Shown piece after piece: positions 18,433 to 26,900 of a DNA stretch of 34,753 bases; position 1 is the stretch's first letter, and each line of letters begins with the position of its first letter. The position numbers and the translations under genes are program-made. This DNA comes from Cyanomargarita calcarea GSE-NOS-MK-12-04C. Lineage in GTDB: Bacteria; Cyanobacteriota; Cyanobacteriia; Cyanobacteriales; Nostocaceae. The stretch covers positions 1 to 34,753 of the forward strand of contig JAHHGZ010000061.1 in assembly GCA_019359595.1 (NCBI GenBank). Reading direction: 5' to 3'. The notes under the pieces are model-generated. The model worked only from the letters and a program-made list of their open reading frames with translations, did no database searches and was not told the DNA's origin.

Positions 18433-19257
18433 ATGCTTATGAATTTCTCGTCAGCGCGACAATATTTTTACCAAGAAATCCAGCAGGCTGATGAGCATAT
18501 CGATTTAGCAAAGGCAGCTTTGTATATTGCACAAGAAGAATATCCCAATCTCGATCCTACTGAATACCTAAACTCTATTGATACAATGGCAAGTGAGATC
18601 CAAAAACGTTTGTCAGGATCGGGATATCCTCTGCGGATTATTCAAAGTATTAATCAGTATCTCTATGATGATTTAGGATTTACTGGTAATAAAAAAAATT
18701 ATTATGATCCCCGTAACAGTTTTTTAAATGATGTAATTGAACGCCGATTGGGTATCCCTATTACTCTAGCGATGCTTTACTTGGAGATAGCGCGACGAGT
18801 TGATTTCCCGATGGTGGGGGTAGGAATGCCTGGACATTTCCTCATTCGTCCCAATATTCCAGACATGGAAATTTTCGTCGATGCGTTCAATCACGGCGAG
18901 GTCATGTTTGCAGAGGATTGTCAGGAAAGACTGACACAAATATATCAGCAATCGGTGACACTACAACCAGAATTTTTTGCGATGCTGAGTCAGCGACAAA
19001 TTTTGGCACGGATGCTAACTAATTTAAAAATGATTTATCTCAAGCAGCAAGAGTTAGAAAAAGCTCTAGGAACTGTTGAGAGAATTTTACTGATGTTTCC
19101 CGAACAAGTCATAGAATTACGCGATCGCGGGTTGCTTTATTATCAACTTGGCCAGTTCTTACAAGCTGCCAACGACTTAGAAATTTATCTGGCACAGGTT
19201 CCTGATGCCCAAGATGCTCTAGTGATTCAGCGGTTGCTGTCAGGAATGGGGAGATAG
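18433..19257 (+). CDS. SirB1-family transglutaminase-like protein with TPR-like C-terminus
   Basis: The 274-aa product matches the SirB1 N-terminal (Transglut_core2) pattern: LAKAALYIAQEEYPNLDP, LYDDLGFTGNKKNYYDPRNSFL, NDVIERRLGIPITLAMLYLEIARRV, and GVGMPGHFLIR with the conserved His. The C-terminal 90 residues (ILARMLTNLKMIYLKQQELEKAL onward) form tetratricopeptide-like helices. No catalytic cysteine is obvious, so enzymatic activity is doubtful. Function in cyanobacteria is unknown. ATG 18439 is a possible alternative start. The stop TAG directly joins a GTTAGGA heptamer run, and the gene converges on the SRPBCC gene. Confidence 0.88.
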   Translation: MLMNFSSARQYFYQEIQQADEHIDLAKAALYIAQEEYPNLDPTEYLNSIDTMASEIQKRLSGSGYPLRIIQSINQYLYDDLGFTGNKKNYYDPRNSFLNDVIERRLGIPITLAMLYLEIARRVDFPMVGVGMPGHFLIRPNIPDMEIFVDAFNHGEVMFAEDCQERLTQIYQQSVTLQPEFFAMLSQRQILARMLTNLKMIYLKQQELEKALGTVERILLMFPEQVIELRDRGLLYYQLGQFLQAANDLEIYLAQVPDAQDALVIQRLLSGMGR

Positions 19258-19332
19258 TTAGGAGTTAGGAGTTAGGAGTTAGGAGTTAGGAATTTAACTC
19301 TCAACCATTAACTACTAACCAATAACCACTAA
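19255..19332. repeat. Heptamer repeats joining two convergent gene ends
   Basis: Four GTTAGGA units (19258-19288) follow the plus-strand stop codon. Degenerate CCATTAACTACTAACCAATAACC-type units (19303-19332, shown here as a pattern) run into the minus-strand gene. The two arms can pair with G-U tolerance. The minus-strand gene's last codons (LVVIG and TAG) are formed by TTAGTGG-TTATTGG-TTAG. Confidence 0.75.
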
Positions 19333-19773
19333 GTCTACTTCCTCTGCAACTCGCTTGAGACGAGAAAGTTGGGATTGCATATCTTCTTTTGTCCAAGATT
19401 GGGCAAAGGTTTTGAAACCCCAACTGATTAAAGGGTTGGAAATCTCGAACTCAAAGCGGTTCAGTAACTGGGTTCCTTTTGATACTGGTTGACATTCCCA
19501 GCGATCGCGTCCTTGAAAAAATCCTTGAAATTCCCAGACAATTAAACCTGGTTGACGCTCTACAACGACGTTGTTGAGGGTGGGTTTGATAATCGGGATT
19601 TGAATTACAAAGCGACTTTGGCTGCCAATATCAGTACTCCATCCTTTGCCTTGTGGTTCGCAACGTAACACGGGGTTAAGCCAGCGGTGCATGAGAGTCA
19701 GGTCAGTAAAACAACGCTCTACCGCTGTGGCTGTGGCATTTATTTGAATCGATTGTTCAAAAATTTGGGACAT
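19315..19773 (-). CDS. SRPBCC-family (START/polyketide cyclase-like) protein
   Basis: The preferred start is ATG 19773 (MSQIFEQSIQINATATAVER), giving 152 aa. The frame extends to 19959, but that stretch is unlike protein. The helix-grip pattern is clear: a first strand, the ERCFTDLTLMHRWLNPV helix, a run of strands ending in VWEFQGFFQGRDRWECQPV, and the long C-terminal helix MQSQLSRLKRVAEEVD. Such proteins bind hydrophobic ligands in a deep pocket; the ligand here is unknown. The C-terminal LVVIG lies in the heptamer repeat shared with the convergent neighbour. Confidence 0.82.
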   Translation of the reverse strand: MSQIFEQSIQINATATAVERCFTDLTLMHRWLNPVLRCEPQGKGWSTDIGSQSRFVIQIPIIKPTLNNVVVERQPGLIVWEFQGFFQGRDRWECQPVSKGTQLLNRFEFEISNPLISWGFKTFAQSWTKEDMQSQLSRLKRVAEEVDLVVIG

Positions 19774-20157
19774 TAGACTTAAAAAGAGCAGTGGGAGAAG
19801 GGGACATGACTGGTTTCTAATCTTTTTACAAAAGAGAGATTTTATAGAAGCTTGGTGCAAGATGCGAGTATTCTTACTTTTTAATTCTTTTCTCTTGACT
19901 AAAGAGTAATTAATGTGCCTAAGGCTTGTAAAAAAGTCAAGAGTAATTAATAGTTTCAAAGCTATTTATTTATAAAACGATACAGTCATAGTAATGTAAA
20001 AAAATACGCCTAATATACATCCTTAATTTTAAGTTTACTGGTAAATTTATAGGCAAAACACTATTGAAGTTATTGGGGTGTAGGTTTGTTCAAGACAATC
20101 GACTCCAGAAGCATCTAAAGTGTTTTTTACAACACTGAACCTTAATTTCACAAAACC

Positions 20158-21795
20158 ATGAACACAATTTGGCATGGGATAACACAGGTAATGGAAGTTA
20201 GTTTGTCTATGCAAATGCAGCATTTTTTGGCACAATCACCAGCGTTTCCTTCTTCTCAAGGTGGAATCAACGACTATGTGCAAGGTTCTCTTGCAACAGT
20301 GGTTAGTTATGTGCCCCGTTTATTGGCCGCAGTAGGGATTTTGTTGGTTGGTTTGCTGATTGCCGTGATCGTATCTGGTGTAGTGCGATCGCTTTTGAAT
20401 CGGACAAAAATAGACAACCGCATTGCCGCAGGGCTAACGGGTGGTAGGGATCTTCCCCAAATAGAGAAAATAATCTCTAACTTGGCGTTTTGGGCCATTA
20501 TGCTCATAACGGTGGTTGCCGTTTTAGACACTTTAGAATTGCGGGTAGCTTCTCAACCACTAAATTCCTTTCTGAATCAAATTGGTGACTTCTTACCAAA
20601 ATTAGTAGGTGCAGCAATCCTAGGGGGCATTGCTTGGTTGTTAGCGACCCTTGTGAAAATGATAACGGTACGCGGTTTGCAAGCGCTGAACTTGGATGAG
20701 CGCTTGAATCCACCAGATGACAGTAACCCAAGTTTGAATCAGTTGTCTTTGAGCCAGACAATTGGTACTGCCTTGTACTGGTTCATCTTTTTACTGTTTC
20801 TCGCCCCGATTCTGGATACTCTAGGGCTGCGACAGGCATTAGTCCCAGTACAATCTCTGATTACGCAGATTATTTCGATACTGCCGAATATTTTAGCTGC
20901 AACTTTAATTGCTACAGTTGGCTGGTTTGTAGCTAATATAGTGCGACGGATTGTGACGAACTTACTGACAACAACAGGTATTGACCACTTGGGTAGTCGG
21001 TTTGGAATATCGAGCAGTGCGGGAGCGCAATCTCTATCGACAATTATCGGCACAATTGTCTATGTTTTGATTTTGATTCCTGTGGCGATCGCAGCGCTGA
21101 ATGCTCTGAAAATCGACGCAATTTCCGTGCCGGCGATCGGGATGCTACAACAGATTCTCAATGCTCTGCCTGCAATCTTTACAGCAGTAGCAATTTTAAT
21201 AGTTTCATATTTCCTCGGAAGGTTTGTGGGGGATTTGGTTACCAGTATCCTCACAAGTATTGGGTTTAACAACATTTTCTCTGCTTTGGGTTTGCCAACA
21301 CCCAGCAGACGGGCTGTCTACACTGGAGATGCAGCAGCACCGACAGTGAGCCGTACACCATCAGAATTTGTCGGCATTATTACCTTAGTCGGCATCATGC
21401 TGTTTGCCACTGTTGCGGCAGTCAATATCCTAAATATTCCAGCACTGACAGCACTGGTGAGCGGAATCTTGGTTATATTTGGACGGATATTGGCAGGTTT
21501 GGTTGTATTCGGTGTTGGTTTGTTCTTGGCAAATCTAGCTTTTAACATCATTACCAGTTCTGGAAATCCCCAAGCACAGATTTTGGGTCAAGTGGCACGC
21601 ATTGCCATTATTGCCTTAGTGTCAGCAATGGCATTACAACAAATTGGTGTTGCTACCGATATTGTGAATTTAGCCTTTGGACTCTTACTAGGTGCGATCG
21701 CTGTTGCTATTGCCCTCGCTTTTGGTCTGGGTGGTCGTGATATTGCAAAACAACAGGTTCAAGATTGGCTGAACTCTTTTAAAGGGCAAAGGTAA
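20158..21795 (+). CDS. Five-repeat membrane protein related to mechanosensitive channels
   Basis: The 545-aa product consists of five repeats of about 95 residues. Each opens with a helix such as VPRLLAAVGILLVGLLIAVI (52), LPKLVGAAILGGIAWLLATL (146), LPNILAATLIATVGWFVANI (242), LPAIFTAVAILIVSYFLGRF (337) and FGRILAGLVVFGVGLFLANL (441). This is the conserved TM helix (PF05552) shared with small-conductance mechanosensitive channels. The Gly-rich end GAIAVAIALAFGLGGRDIAK is like the pore-helix end of that family. The beta domain of MscS is absent. It is likely a plasma- or thylakoid-membrane protein, with channel function unproven. ATG 20191 is an alternative start. It converges on the GTPase gene. 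Confidence 0.85.
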   Translation: MNTIWHGITQVMEVSLSMQMQHFLAQSPAFPSSQGGINDYVQGSLATVVSYVPRLLAAVGILLVGLLIAVIVSGVVRSLLNRTKIDNRIAAGLTGGRDLPQIEKIISNLAFWAIMLITVVAVLDTLELRVASQPLNSFLNQIGDFLPKLVGAAILGGIAWLLATLVKMITVRGLQALNLDERLNPPDDSNPSLNQLSLSQTIGTALYWFIFLLFLAPILDTLGLRQALVPVQSLITQIISILPNILAATLIATVGWFVANIVRRIVTNLLTTTGIDHLGSRFGISSSAGAQSLSTIIGTIVYVLILIPVAIAALNALKIDAISVPAIGMLQQILNALPAIFTAVAILIVSYFLGRFVGDLVTSILTSIGFNNIFSALGLPTPSRRAVYTGDAAAPTVSRTPSEFVGIITLVGIMLFATVAAVNILNIPALTALVSGILVIFGRILAGLVVFGVGLFLANLAFNIITSSGNPQAQILGQVARIAIIALVSAMALQQIGVATDIVNLAFGLLLGAIAVAIALAFGLGGRDIAKQQVQDWLNSFKGQR

Positions 21796-21803
21796 GAATT
21801 TAA

Positions 21804-21877
21804 AGTTAGGAGTTAGGAGTTAGGAGTTGGGAGTTAAATTCATAACTCATCACTCATAACTCCTAACTCTTAACTCT
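21804..21877. terminator. Heptamer inverted repeat between convergent genes
   Basis: Left arm 21804-21836 (AGTTAGGAGTTAGG units) and right arm 21844-21877 (TAACTC/CTAACT units) pair over about 33 bases with few mismatches and a loop of roughly 7 bases. It starts 8 bases after the plus-strand stop and overlaps the end of the minus-strand GTPase gene, whose RVKS and TAG stop are encoded by the right arm. It is well placed to act as a two-way terminator, but has no strong T-run. Confidence 0.6.
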
Positions 21878-23305
21878 GATTTTTTCTCGCAATTCGTCCT
21901 TAATTCGATTGAGGATAGAACCTTCGTCAAGGGTTGACAAAATCTTACCAATTACGGCTTTGGGTCCATCTGGTCCCCAAGTTGCTCCGTTTGCTAAATA
22001 AGCTTTGGTGACTTGTCCGATGCCATAGCAAGAAACACCAGCTACCCCCGCTTGTGTCAGTGCTACTGATACGTAGGGACCGATAGAAGCACCACCTGTA
22101 GCTGGTGCTGAAATACCCAGTAAGGTTTTTAGTCCGCTCAAACCTAAGTTTGCTAGCAGTTCGCTGGCTGTGATACCGCCCATACTCAGGGCGATTTTTT
22201 GTAGCAATTTTACGGCTCCAGTTTCTGTCATCGGGATGCCATATAGTTTAGATAAGCCCAATATCATTACAATATCAATCACCGCACCGCTCAGAATATC
22301 AACAACTGTTAACGGATTTAAAGCGATCGCTACTGCTTTAGTCATCACAGACTTCCAAATCAATTGGTTAGCAGCAGTATCTCGAATCATCAATTTTCGC
22401 TCCACCAATTGCTGATTCACTGTATCTGCGTAAAGCATTGTGTTCAATGCTACTAATGCCTTTCCTTCTCGGTGCAGAATCTCCAAAATTTTCAGTTTCA
22501 AATCTTCGACTCTGGCTGTACCTGTACGCAGCTGCACGCCTTTGGTGCCATCGGGACGGCGAACTGCTGTTTTTACTAGAGGTGATGCTGCGGTCATGAC
22601 AATTTCATCAGGTGAGAGCAATTCCCGCACTCGTTCATCGCGGATTTTGTGATAAATTGCCATTCGATCTGATAAAGGATATTGGTCAACTTTGTTAAAC
22701 ACCAAAATTATCGGTTTACCAACATCTCGCAACTGGGAAAGAGCGACTTGTTCGAGCTTTGTCATGTCACCAGTCACGACAAACAGAATCAAATCCGCCT
22801 GTTTTGCTACGTGTTCGGCTAATGCGGCACGGGTATCACCATCTACCTCGTCTAACCCAGGAGTATCAATCAATTCCACCTGAGATTGACCTATACCCGG
22901 TAGAGTGACTCGCAAAGCCGCTTCCTCACTCATACTCCAATTGACTCGCTGTGCAGCACGGGTAACGCCATGCAAAGGACCAGTTTCAAAGACCGTTTCT
23001 CCAACCAAAGCATTGAGTAAAGAAGACTTTCCTCTTCCCACCATGCCAAAGGTTGCTATTTGCACCACCATCTGGTCTAACTTCTTGAGCATAATTTCTA
23101 AATCGCCAATTTCCGTCTCCAGCCCGTGTTTTTCTGATTGAGAGAGGTCAAGATTGGCGACCAAATTTCGCAAAGCCGTTTGGGCTTGTTTGTAATTTAG
23201 TTCGGCTTGAATGTCTTCAAAGCTAAAAATAGCACTATCTAGTTCCTCCTCCCAACTGGGGGAGTCATTAGGTTGCGGTTCGGGTACGGGTAATGTAGAA
23301 GTCAT
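21863..23305 (-). CDS. Membrane-associated GTPase (Era/dynamin-like G domain plus DUF697)
   Basis: The 480-aa product carries a G domain with G1 GMVGRGKSS (87-95), G2-region GVTRAAQRVNW, G3 DTPG (147-150) and G4 NKVD (204-207). A helical N-terminal segment (about 25-80) and a C-terminal DUF697-like half with hydrophobic stretches (ALNPLTVVDILSGAVIDIVM, then GLSGLKTLLGISAPATGG) follow. The family (YcjF/DUF697 GTPases) is widespread in cyanobacteria, and its cell role is unresolved. The last codons lie in a heptamer repeat, so the final RVKS residues may be repeat-derived. There are no same-strand partners. Confidence 0.88.
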   Translation of the reverse strand: MTSTLPVPEPQPNDSPSWEEELDSAIFSFEDIQAELNYKQAQTALRNLVANLDLSQSEKHGLETEIGDLEIMLKKLDQMVVQIATFGMVGRGKSSLLNALVGETVFETGPLHGVTRAAQRVNWSMSEEAALRVTLPGIGQSQVELIDTPGLDEVDGDTRAALAEHVAKQADLILFVVTGDMTKLEQVALSQLRDVGKPIILVFNKVDQYPLSDRMAIYHKIRDERVRELLSPDEIVMTAASPLVKTAVRRPDGTKGVQLRTGTARVEDLKLKILEILHREGKALVALNTMLYADTVNQQLVERKLMIRDTAANQLIWKSVMTKAVAIALNPLTVVDILSGAVIDIVMILGLSKLYGIPMTETGAVKLLQKIALSMGGITASELLANLGLSGLKTLLGISAPATGGASIGPYVSVALTQAGVAGVSCYGIGQVTKAYLANGATWGPDGPKAVIGKILSTLDEGSILNRIKDELREKIRVKS

Positions 23306-23671
23306 AAGAATTTTGGATTTTGGATTACCTACGGAAGACTCATTTGAGGCGAAATTAGGATTTGAAATTTTGCGAGCCGCACTCTTGTCGGTTTGGTGTT
23401 CATCTTTTCAATACGGATTTTAGATTTTAAAGCCACTCACACAGTTGTGCTTCTCCATAGGGTGTGAAATGCCAGGATTTGAAATTGATTTGCGAGCTAA
23501 AATAGGCGATCGCCGATTTTACTTACAATCGTAGTTATTTTTCGCTCTGATAGTGAGTCCAAAGGGAACAGACAGCTAACCAATAACCATTAAGTAATAA
23601 CAAATGACTAACAAAACGTCATAAACTAAAAAATGCATCTAGTAGCTTTTAGATATTGACCTAAATAACCT
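23306..23671. other. Divergent intergenic region upstream of the GTPase gene and tpiA
   Basis: The 366-bp stretch contains heptamer-like pieces (TTTTGGA units near 23310, CCAATAACCATTAAG near 23580) and one GGCGATCGCC site near 23506. No gene was seen. It must hold promoters for both flanking genes. Confidence 0.55.
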
Positions 23672-24397
23672 GTGCGAAAAATAGTTATTGCCGGCAACTG
23701 GAAAATGTTCAAAACCCAAGCGGATTCCCAGGAGTTTCTCAAGGGATTTCTGCCCAACTTGGAGGAAACTTCCCAAGACAGAGAAGTGGTATTGTGCGTT
23801 CCCTTCACTGATTTAAGCGCGGTGTCTCAGAATTTACATGGCAGCCTTGTACAATTGGGGGCACAGAATGTCCACTGGGAAGAAAGTGGAGCCTATACAG
23901 GTGAAATTTCTGGACCGATGCTTACTGAAATTGGGGTGCGCTATGTGATTGTCGGTCATAGCGAACGACGACAATACTTTGGTGAAACGAACCAAACTGT
24001 TAACCTGCGGCTCAAAGCTGCTCAAAAGTATGGTCTGATTCCAATTCTCTGTGTTGGTGAAACGAAACAACAACGAGATGCGCAAGAAACAGAATCGCTA
24101 ATCATCCATCAGTTGAAATCCGGCTTGGTAGATGTTAACCAAGAAAAATTGGTAATCGCTTACGAACCAATTTGGGCGATCGGGACTGGTGATACTTGTG
24201 AAACAAAGGAAGCGAATCGAGTTATTGGCTTAATTCGCAGCCAATTAACCAATCCCGATGTACCAATTCAATATGGTGGCTCTGTCAAGCCAGATAATAT
24301 CGATCAAATTATGGCTCAACCTGAAATTGATGGTGCTTTGGTGGGAGGAGCAAGTTTAGAAGCTGCGAGTTTTGCCCGCATTGTTAATTATCAGTAG
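23672..24397 (+). CDS. tpiA: Triosephosphate isomerase
   Basis: The 241-aa enzyme interconverts glyceraldehyde-3-phosphate and dihydroxyacetone phosphate in the Calvin cycle and glycolysis. Active-site residues are all present: N9 and K11 in AGNWKMF, H96 in VGHSERR, and E165 in [11 protein letters not shown]. The phosphate loop YGGSVKPDN and GALVGGASL are intact. The start is GTG 23672 ([10 protein letters not shown]), which puts the first strand at its usual place. It lies 380 bp before folP on the same strand, with a MITE between. Confidence 0.98.
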   Translation: MRKIVIAGNWKMFKTQADSQEFLKGFLPNLEETSQDREVVLCVPFTDLSAVSQNLHGSLVQLGAQNVHWEESGAYTGEISGPMLTEIGVRYVIVGHSERRQYFGETNQTVNLRLKAAQKYGLIPILCVGETKQQRDAQETESLIIHQLKSGLVDVNQEKLVIAYEPIWAIGTGDTCETKEANRVIGLIRSQLTNPDVPIQYGGSVKPDNIDQIMAQPEIDGALVGGASLEAASFARIVNYQ

Positions 24398-24501
24398 TAC
24401 AACAAGGCACTCATTAAAAAGTAAAAAGTAAAAAGAAAGAACACCTATGTTATGAGCTTTTTACCTATGGAAGATGGTAGCTTTATTTCCGTCTACTTGT
24501 A

Positions 24502-24610
24502 CTAGTACTCCACCGCACTCGCTATGACAGGTACATTTTTCGTAGACGCATTGGTGTTCGGTTAATCGAGGCTGTGGTCACCCACCATAGCGAGTGCGGT
24601 CGAGTACTAG
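24502..24610. mobile_element. MITE with 25-bp terminal inverted repeats
   Basis: CTAGTACTCCACCGCACTCG plus CTATG (24502-24526) faces CATAGCGAGTGCGGTCGAGT plus ACTAG (24586-24610); the two are complementary apart from one base. The 59-bp interior is noncoding. A degenerate relative is at 2262-2374. It occupies part of the 380-bp gap 24398-24777, which also contains AAAAAGT and CTCAAAT heptamer duplications. Confidence 0.75.
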
Positions 24611-24777
24611 TCTGATATTCTATTTTCTCTTTCCCTAGCTCTGCTGGGGAATTGAGAAGCTACCACTGCAACGGTACTCCATGAGCCTGGTGGCAGTTTT
24701 TGATTATGGTGATGTTCAAAACCTCGATCGTACTGGGTTGAACCCGAAATCTCAAATCTCAAATCTATGGCTCTAAA

Positions 24778-25614
24778 ATGGTCTTAATCATCCGGGGACG
24801 CTCCTTTGAATGGGGAAAGCGTACTTATCTAATGGGTGTGTTGAATGTAACTCCTGACAGCTTTAGTGATGGCGGTGAATTTAACACACCGGATGCGGCT
24901 TTAGTGCAGGCACAAGCTATGGTAACTGCTGGTGCTGACATTATTGATGTGGGGGGGCAATCAACTCGACCTGGGGCGGAGCAAATTACCCTTATCGAAG
25001 AACTGGAGCGGGTAGTTTCAACGTTACAGGTTTTACGCCAAGAAATCCCAGTGCCGATTTCTGTAGATACCACAAGAGCAGTTGTAGCTTCTGCTGCTAT
25101 AGAAGCAGGTGCAGATATGGTAAATGACATCTCAGGTGGCACTTTTGACCCAGAAATGTTCACCACTGTTGCCAAAAGTGCTGTACCAATTATCTTAATG
25201 CATATCCGTGGTAACCCGCAGACAATGCAACAGATGACTGATTACCCTGATGTGATGGCAGAAATACAGAGTTTTTTGGCAACACAGATTGAAAAGGCGA
25301 TCGCTGCGGGTATTGAACAGGAAAGAATCATTATTGACCCCGGTATTGGTTTTGCGAAGAACTACGAGCAAAATTTAGAAATTTTTCGCCGCTTGCGATC
25401 GCTAAATTCCCTTGATTGTCCTATCTTAGTAGGGCCATCTCGAAAAAACTTTATTGGTCGTATTTTAAATCAACCAGACCCGAGAGCTAGGGTCTGGGGA
25501 ACTGCTGCGGCATGTTGTGCTGCGATCTTTAATGGTGCTGATATCCTGCGAGTTCACGATGTCAAAGAAATGCAGGATGTTTCACTGGTTGGTGATGCAC
25601 TATTTAGATATTAG
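24778..25614 (+). CDS. folP: Dihydropteroate synthase
   Basis: This is a 278-aa TIM-barrel enzyme of folate synthesis that joins p-aminobenzoate to the pterin diphosphate. Signatures: MGVLNVTPDSFSDGG (19-33), DVGGQSTRPGA (57-67, with Gln where many bacteria have Glu), VNDISGG, IIDPGIGFAKNYEQN and GPSRKNFIGRIL. Length is normal. The start ATG 24778 follows CTCAAAT repeats and has no obvious ribosome site. It shares orientation with tpiA, but the gap contains a MITE, so cotranscription is uncertain. It ends 168 bp before a convergent SPFH gene. Confidence 0.97.
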   Translation: MVLIIRGRSFEWGKRTYLMGVLNVTPDSFSDGGEFNTPDAALVQAQAMVTAGADIIDVGGQSTRPGAEQITLIEELERVVSTLQVLRQEIPVPISVDTTRAVVASAAIEAGADMVNDISGGTFDPEMFTTVAKSAVPIILMHIRGNPQTMQQMTDYPDVMAEIQSFLATQIEKAIAAGIEQERIIIDPGIGFAKNYEQNLEIFRRLRSLNSLDCPILVGPSRKNFIGRILNQPDPRARVWGTAAACCAAIFNGADILRVHDVKEMQDVSLVGDALFRY

Positions 25615-25680
25615 TACTGTTTTCGCCCTGCCCTAATTCAACGGTACTAAGTAAGTTGGCGTTAAAAATCATAATAATTG

Positions 25681-25725
25681 GCTCGTAGTTGCGCTTCGCC
25701 TTCCGAAGGTAGCGCAACTACGAGC
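25681..25725. terminator. Long near-perfect hairpin between convergent folP and SPFH genes
   Basis: GCTCGTAGTTGCGCT (25681-25695) and AGCGCAACTACGAGC (25711-25725) are exact complements. The 15-nt middle also pairs (CCTTC/GAAGG), so 45 bases form one rod. There is no T-tract on either side. It may be a bidirectional terminator or a palindromic dispersed repeat. Confidence 0.6.
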
Positions 25726-25782
25726 TAAATACAGCGATTTTATATTTCGTTACATAGTTTGGTATAATCTTGCCTTGTTGTA

Positions 25783-26622
25783 TTAATTACCATTACTGCC
25801 ATTATCATCCATTCTGTGAGACCCTGTATCACCAATCATCTCATCCATAGCTCCTTCTGATATCGATGGGTTGAGAAAGACAATTTTGGCATTATTGCTC
25901 TCACTGAGTTTTTGACTAGCGTCTACATAATCTTGAGCGACAAGATAGCGTAGGATGTCCTTGCTTTCAGGATGAGAACGCAAAGCTTCGGAAATAATCT
26001 GCACTGAAGTCATGGTAGCTTCTGCTTTCTTAATTGCAGCTTGCCGTTCTCCTTCTGCTTCCAAAATGACTGCACGGCTTCTAATTTCGGCTGCGCTCTG
26101 TTCTTCCATCGATTTCCGGACGCTTTCAGGTGGTGTAATGCTCTGAATATCTAAGCGGAGAATATCAACTCCCCAGTCTGCGGTTGTGTGATTCAACTGT
26201 TGCAATATTTGTTTGTCCATGTCAGCCCTAGATACATTGGTTTGTTCCAAAGTATTCTGGGCAATGATTTCCCGGAGGGTGGTTGCAGTTAAATTATTCA
26301 GTGCCTGTTGTAGGTCGTCAATTTGGTAAAAGCTTTTCTCGATATCTTTAATTTTCCAGTAAACAACAGCATCTACTTCCAGATAAATATTATCTCTGGT
26401 AATTACATTTTGAGGCTTGATGTCTAAAACTTGCTCCCGTGTGGTATCTTCCATCACAATCTGATCTATCAGAGGAACGATGAAATTTAGACCAGAACCA
26501 AGTTTGCGGTGCTTTTGACCCAAGCGTTCGACTAGTGCTTCATTTCCTTGATTAATAACTTTTGCAGACCCTATAGCATAGCCTATAAGCACTAAGACTA
26601 TAGCAATAACGGATGCTTCCAT
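25783..26622 (-). CDS. SPFH/Band-7 (stomatin, paraslipin-like) protein
   Basis: The 279-aa product has an N-terminal membrane helix (VIAIVLVLIGYAIGSA, 5-20). The SPFH domain is typical of stomatin/paraslipin: NQGNEALVERLGQKHRKLGSGL, NFIVPLIDQI, DTTREQVLDIKPQNVITRDN, then VDILRLDIQSITPPESVRKSMEEQ (split by position). An Ala/Glu coiled coil (AEIRSRAVILEAEGERQAAIKKAEA, about 180-205) drives oligomerisation. It scaffolds membrane microdomains and proteases in other bacteria. GGAG lies 7-8 bases before the start. An operator-like palindrome is 41 bp upstream at 26663-26685. No NfeD-type protease partner is seen nearby. Confidence 0.93.
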   Translation of the reverse strand: MEASVIAIVLVLIGYAIGSAKVINQGNEALVERLGQKHRKLGSGLNFIVPLIDQIVMEDTTREQVLDIKPQNVITRDNIYLEVDAVVYWKIKDIEKSFYQIDDLQQALNNLTATTLREIIAQNTLEQTNVSRADMDKQILQQLNHTTADWGVDILRLDIQSITPPESVRKSMEEQSAAEIRSRAVILEAEGERQAAIKKAEATMTSVQIISEALRSHPESKDILRYLVAQDYVDASQKLSESNNAKIVFLNPSISEGAMDEMIGDTGSHRMDDNGSNGN

Positions 26623-26662
26623 ATATGCTCCTATTTTCGCTTTTGCTTTTGATTTAACGTAA

Positions 26663-26685
26663 AGGACACGGTACTACCTTGTCCT
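26663..26685. promoter_or_regulatory. Near-perfect 23-bp palindrome upstream of the SPFH gene
   Basis: AGGACA-C-GGTA and TACC-T-TGTCCT are symmetric about base C26674, with one mismatched pair. Its position 41 bp before the SPFH start, with no hairpin/T-run context, fits a dimeric regulator site. No regulator was identified. The rest of the 26623-26900 gap contains only a GGCAAGGGCTGTTTTGGCAC-like stretch with no assignment. Confidence 0.45.
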
Positions 26686-26900
26686 ACCTTTTAAGTCTAA
26701 TGTGTTCAGTTTGTAATCTTCTTATCACAAGCGGGTGTGGCAAGCAAGACATTTGATCCCTGGGCAATGGCTATTAAAGCACCAAGGCTGACCGCTGGCA
26801 AGGGCTGTTTTGGCACCGCTATGTCTATTTTAACAAGGGGGATTTTTAGACGGATGGGATAATTTATTTGGCTAATTCGGGAACTACATTGAAAAAGTTT

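Noticed and set aside
19774-19959. 62-residue N-terminal extension of the SRPBCC protein
   Set aside because: The extension is Lys/Leu/Ser-rich, translated from AT-rich DNA, and the family begins at the MSQIFEQ start.
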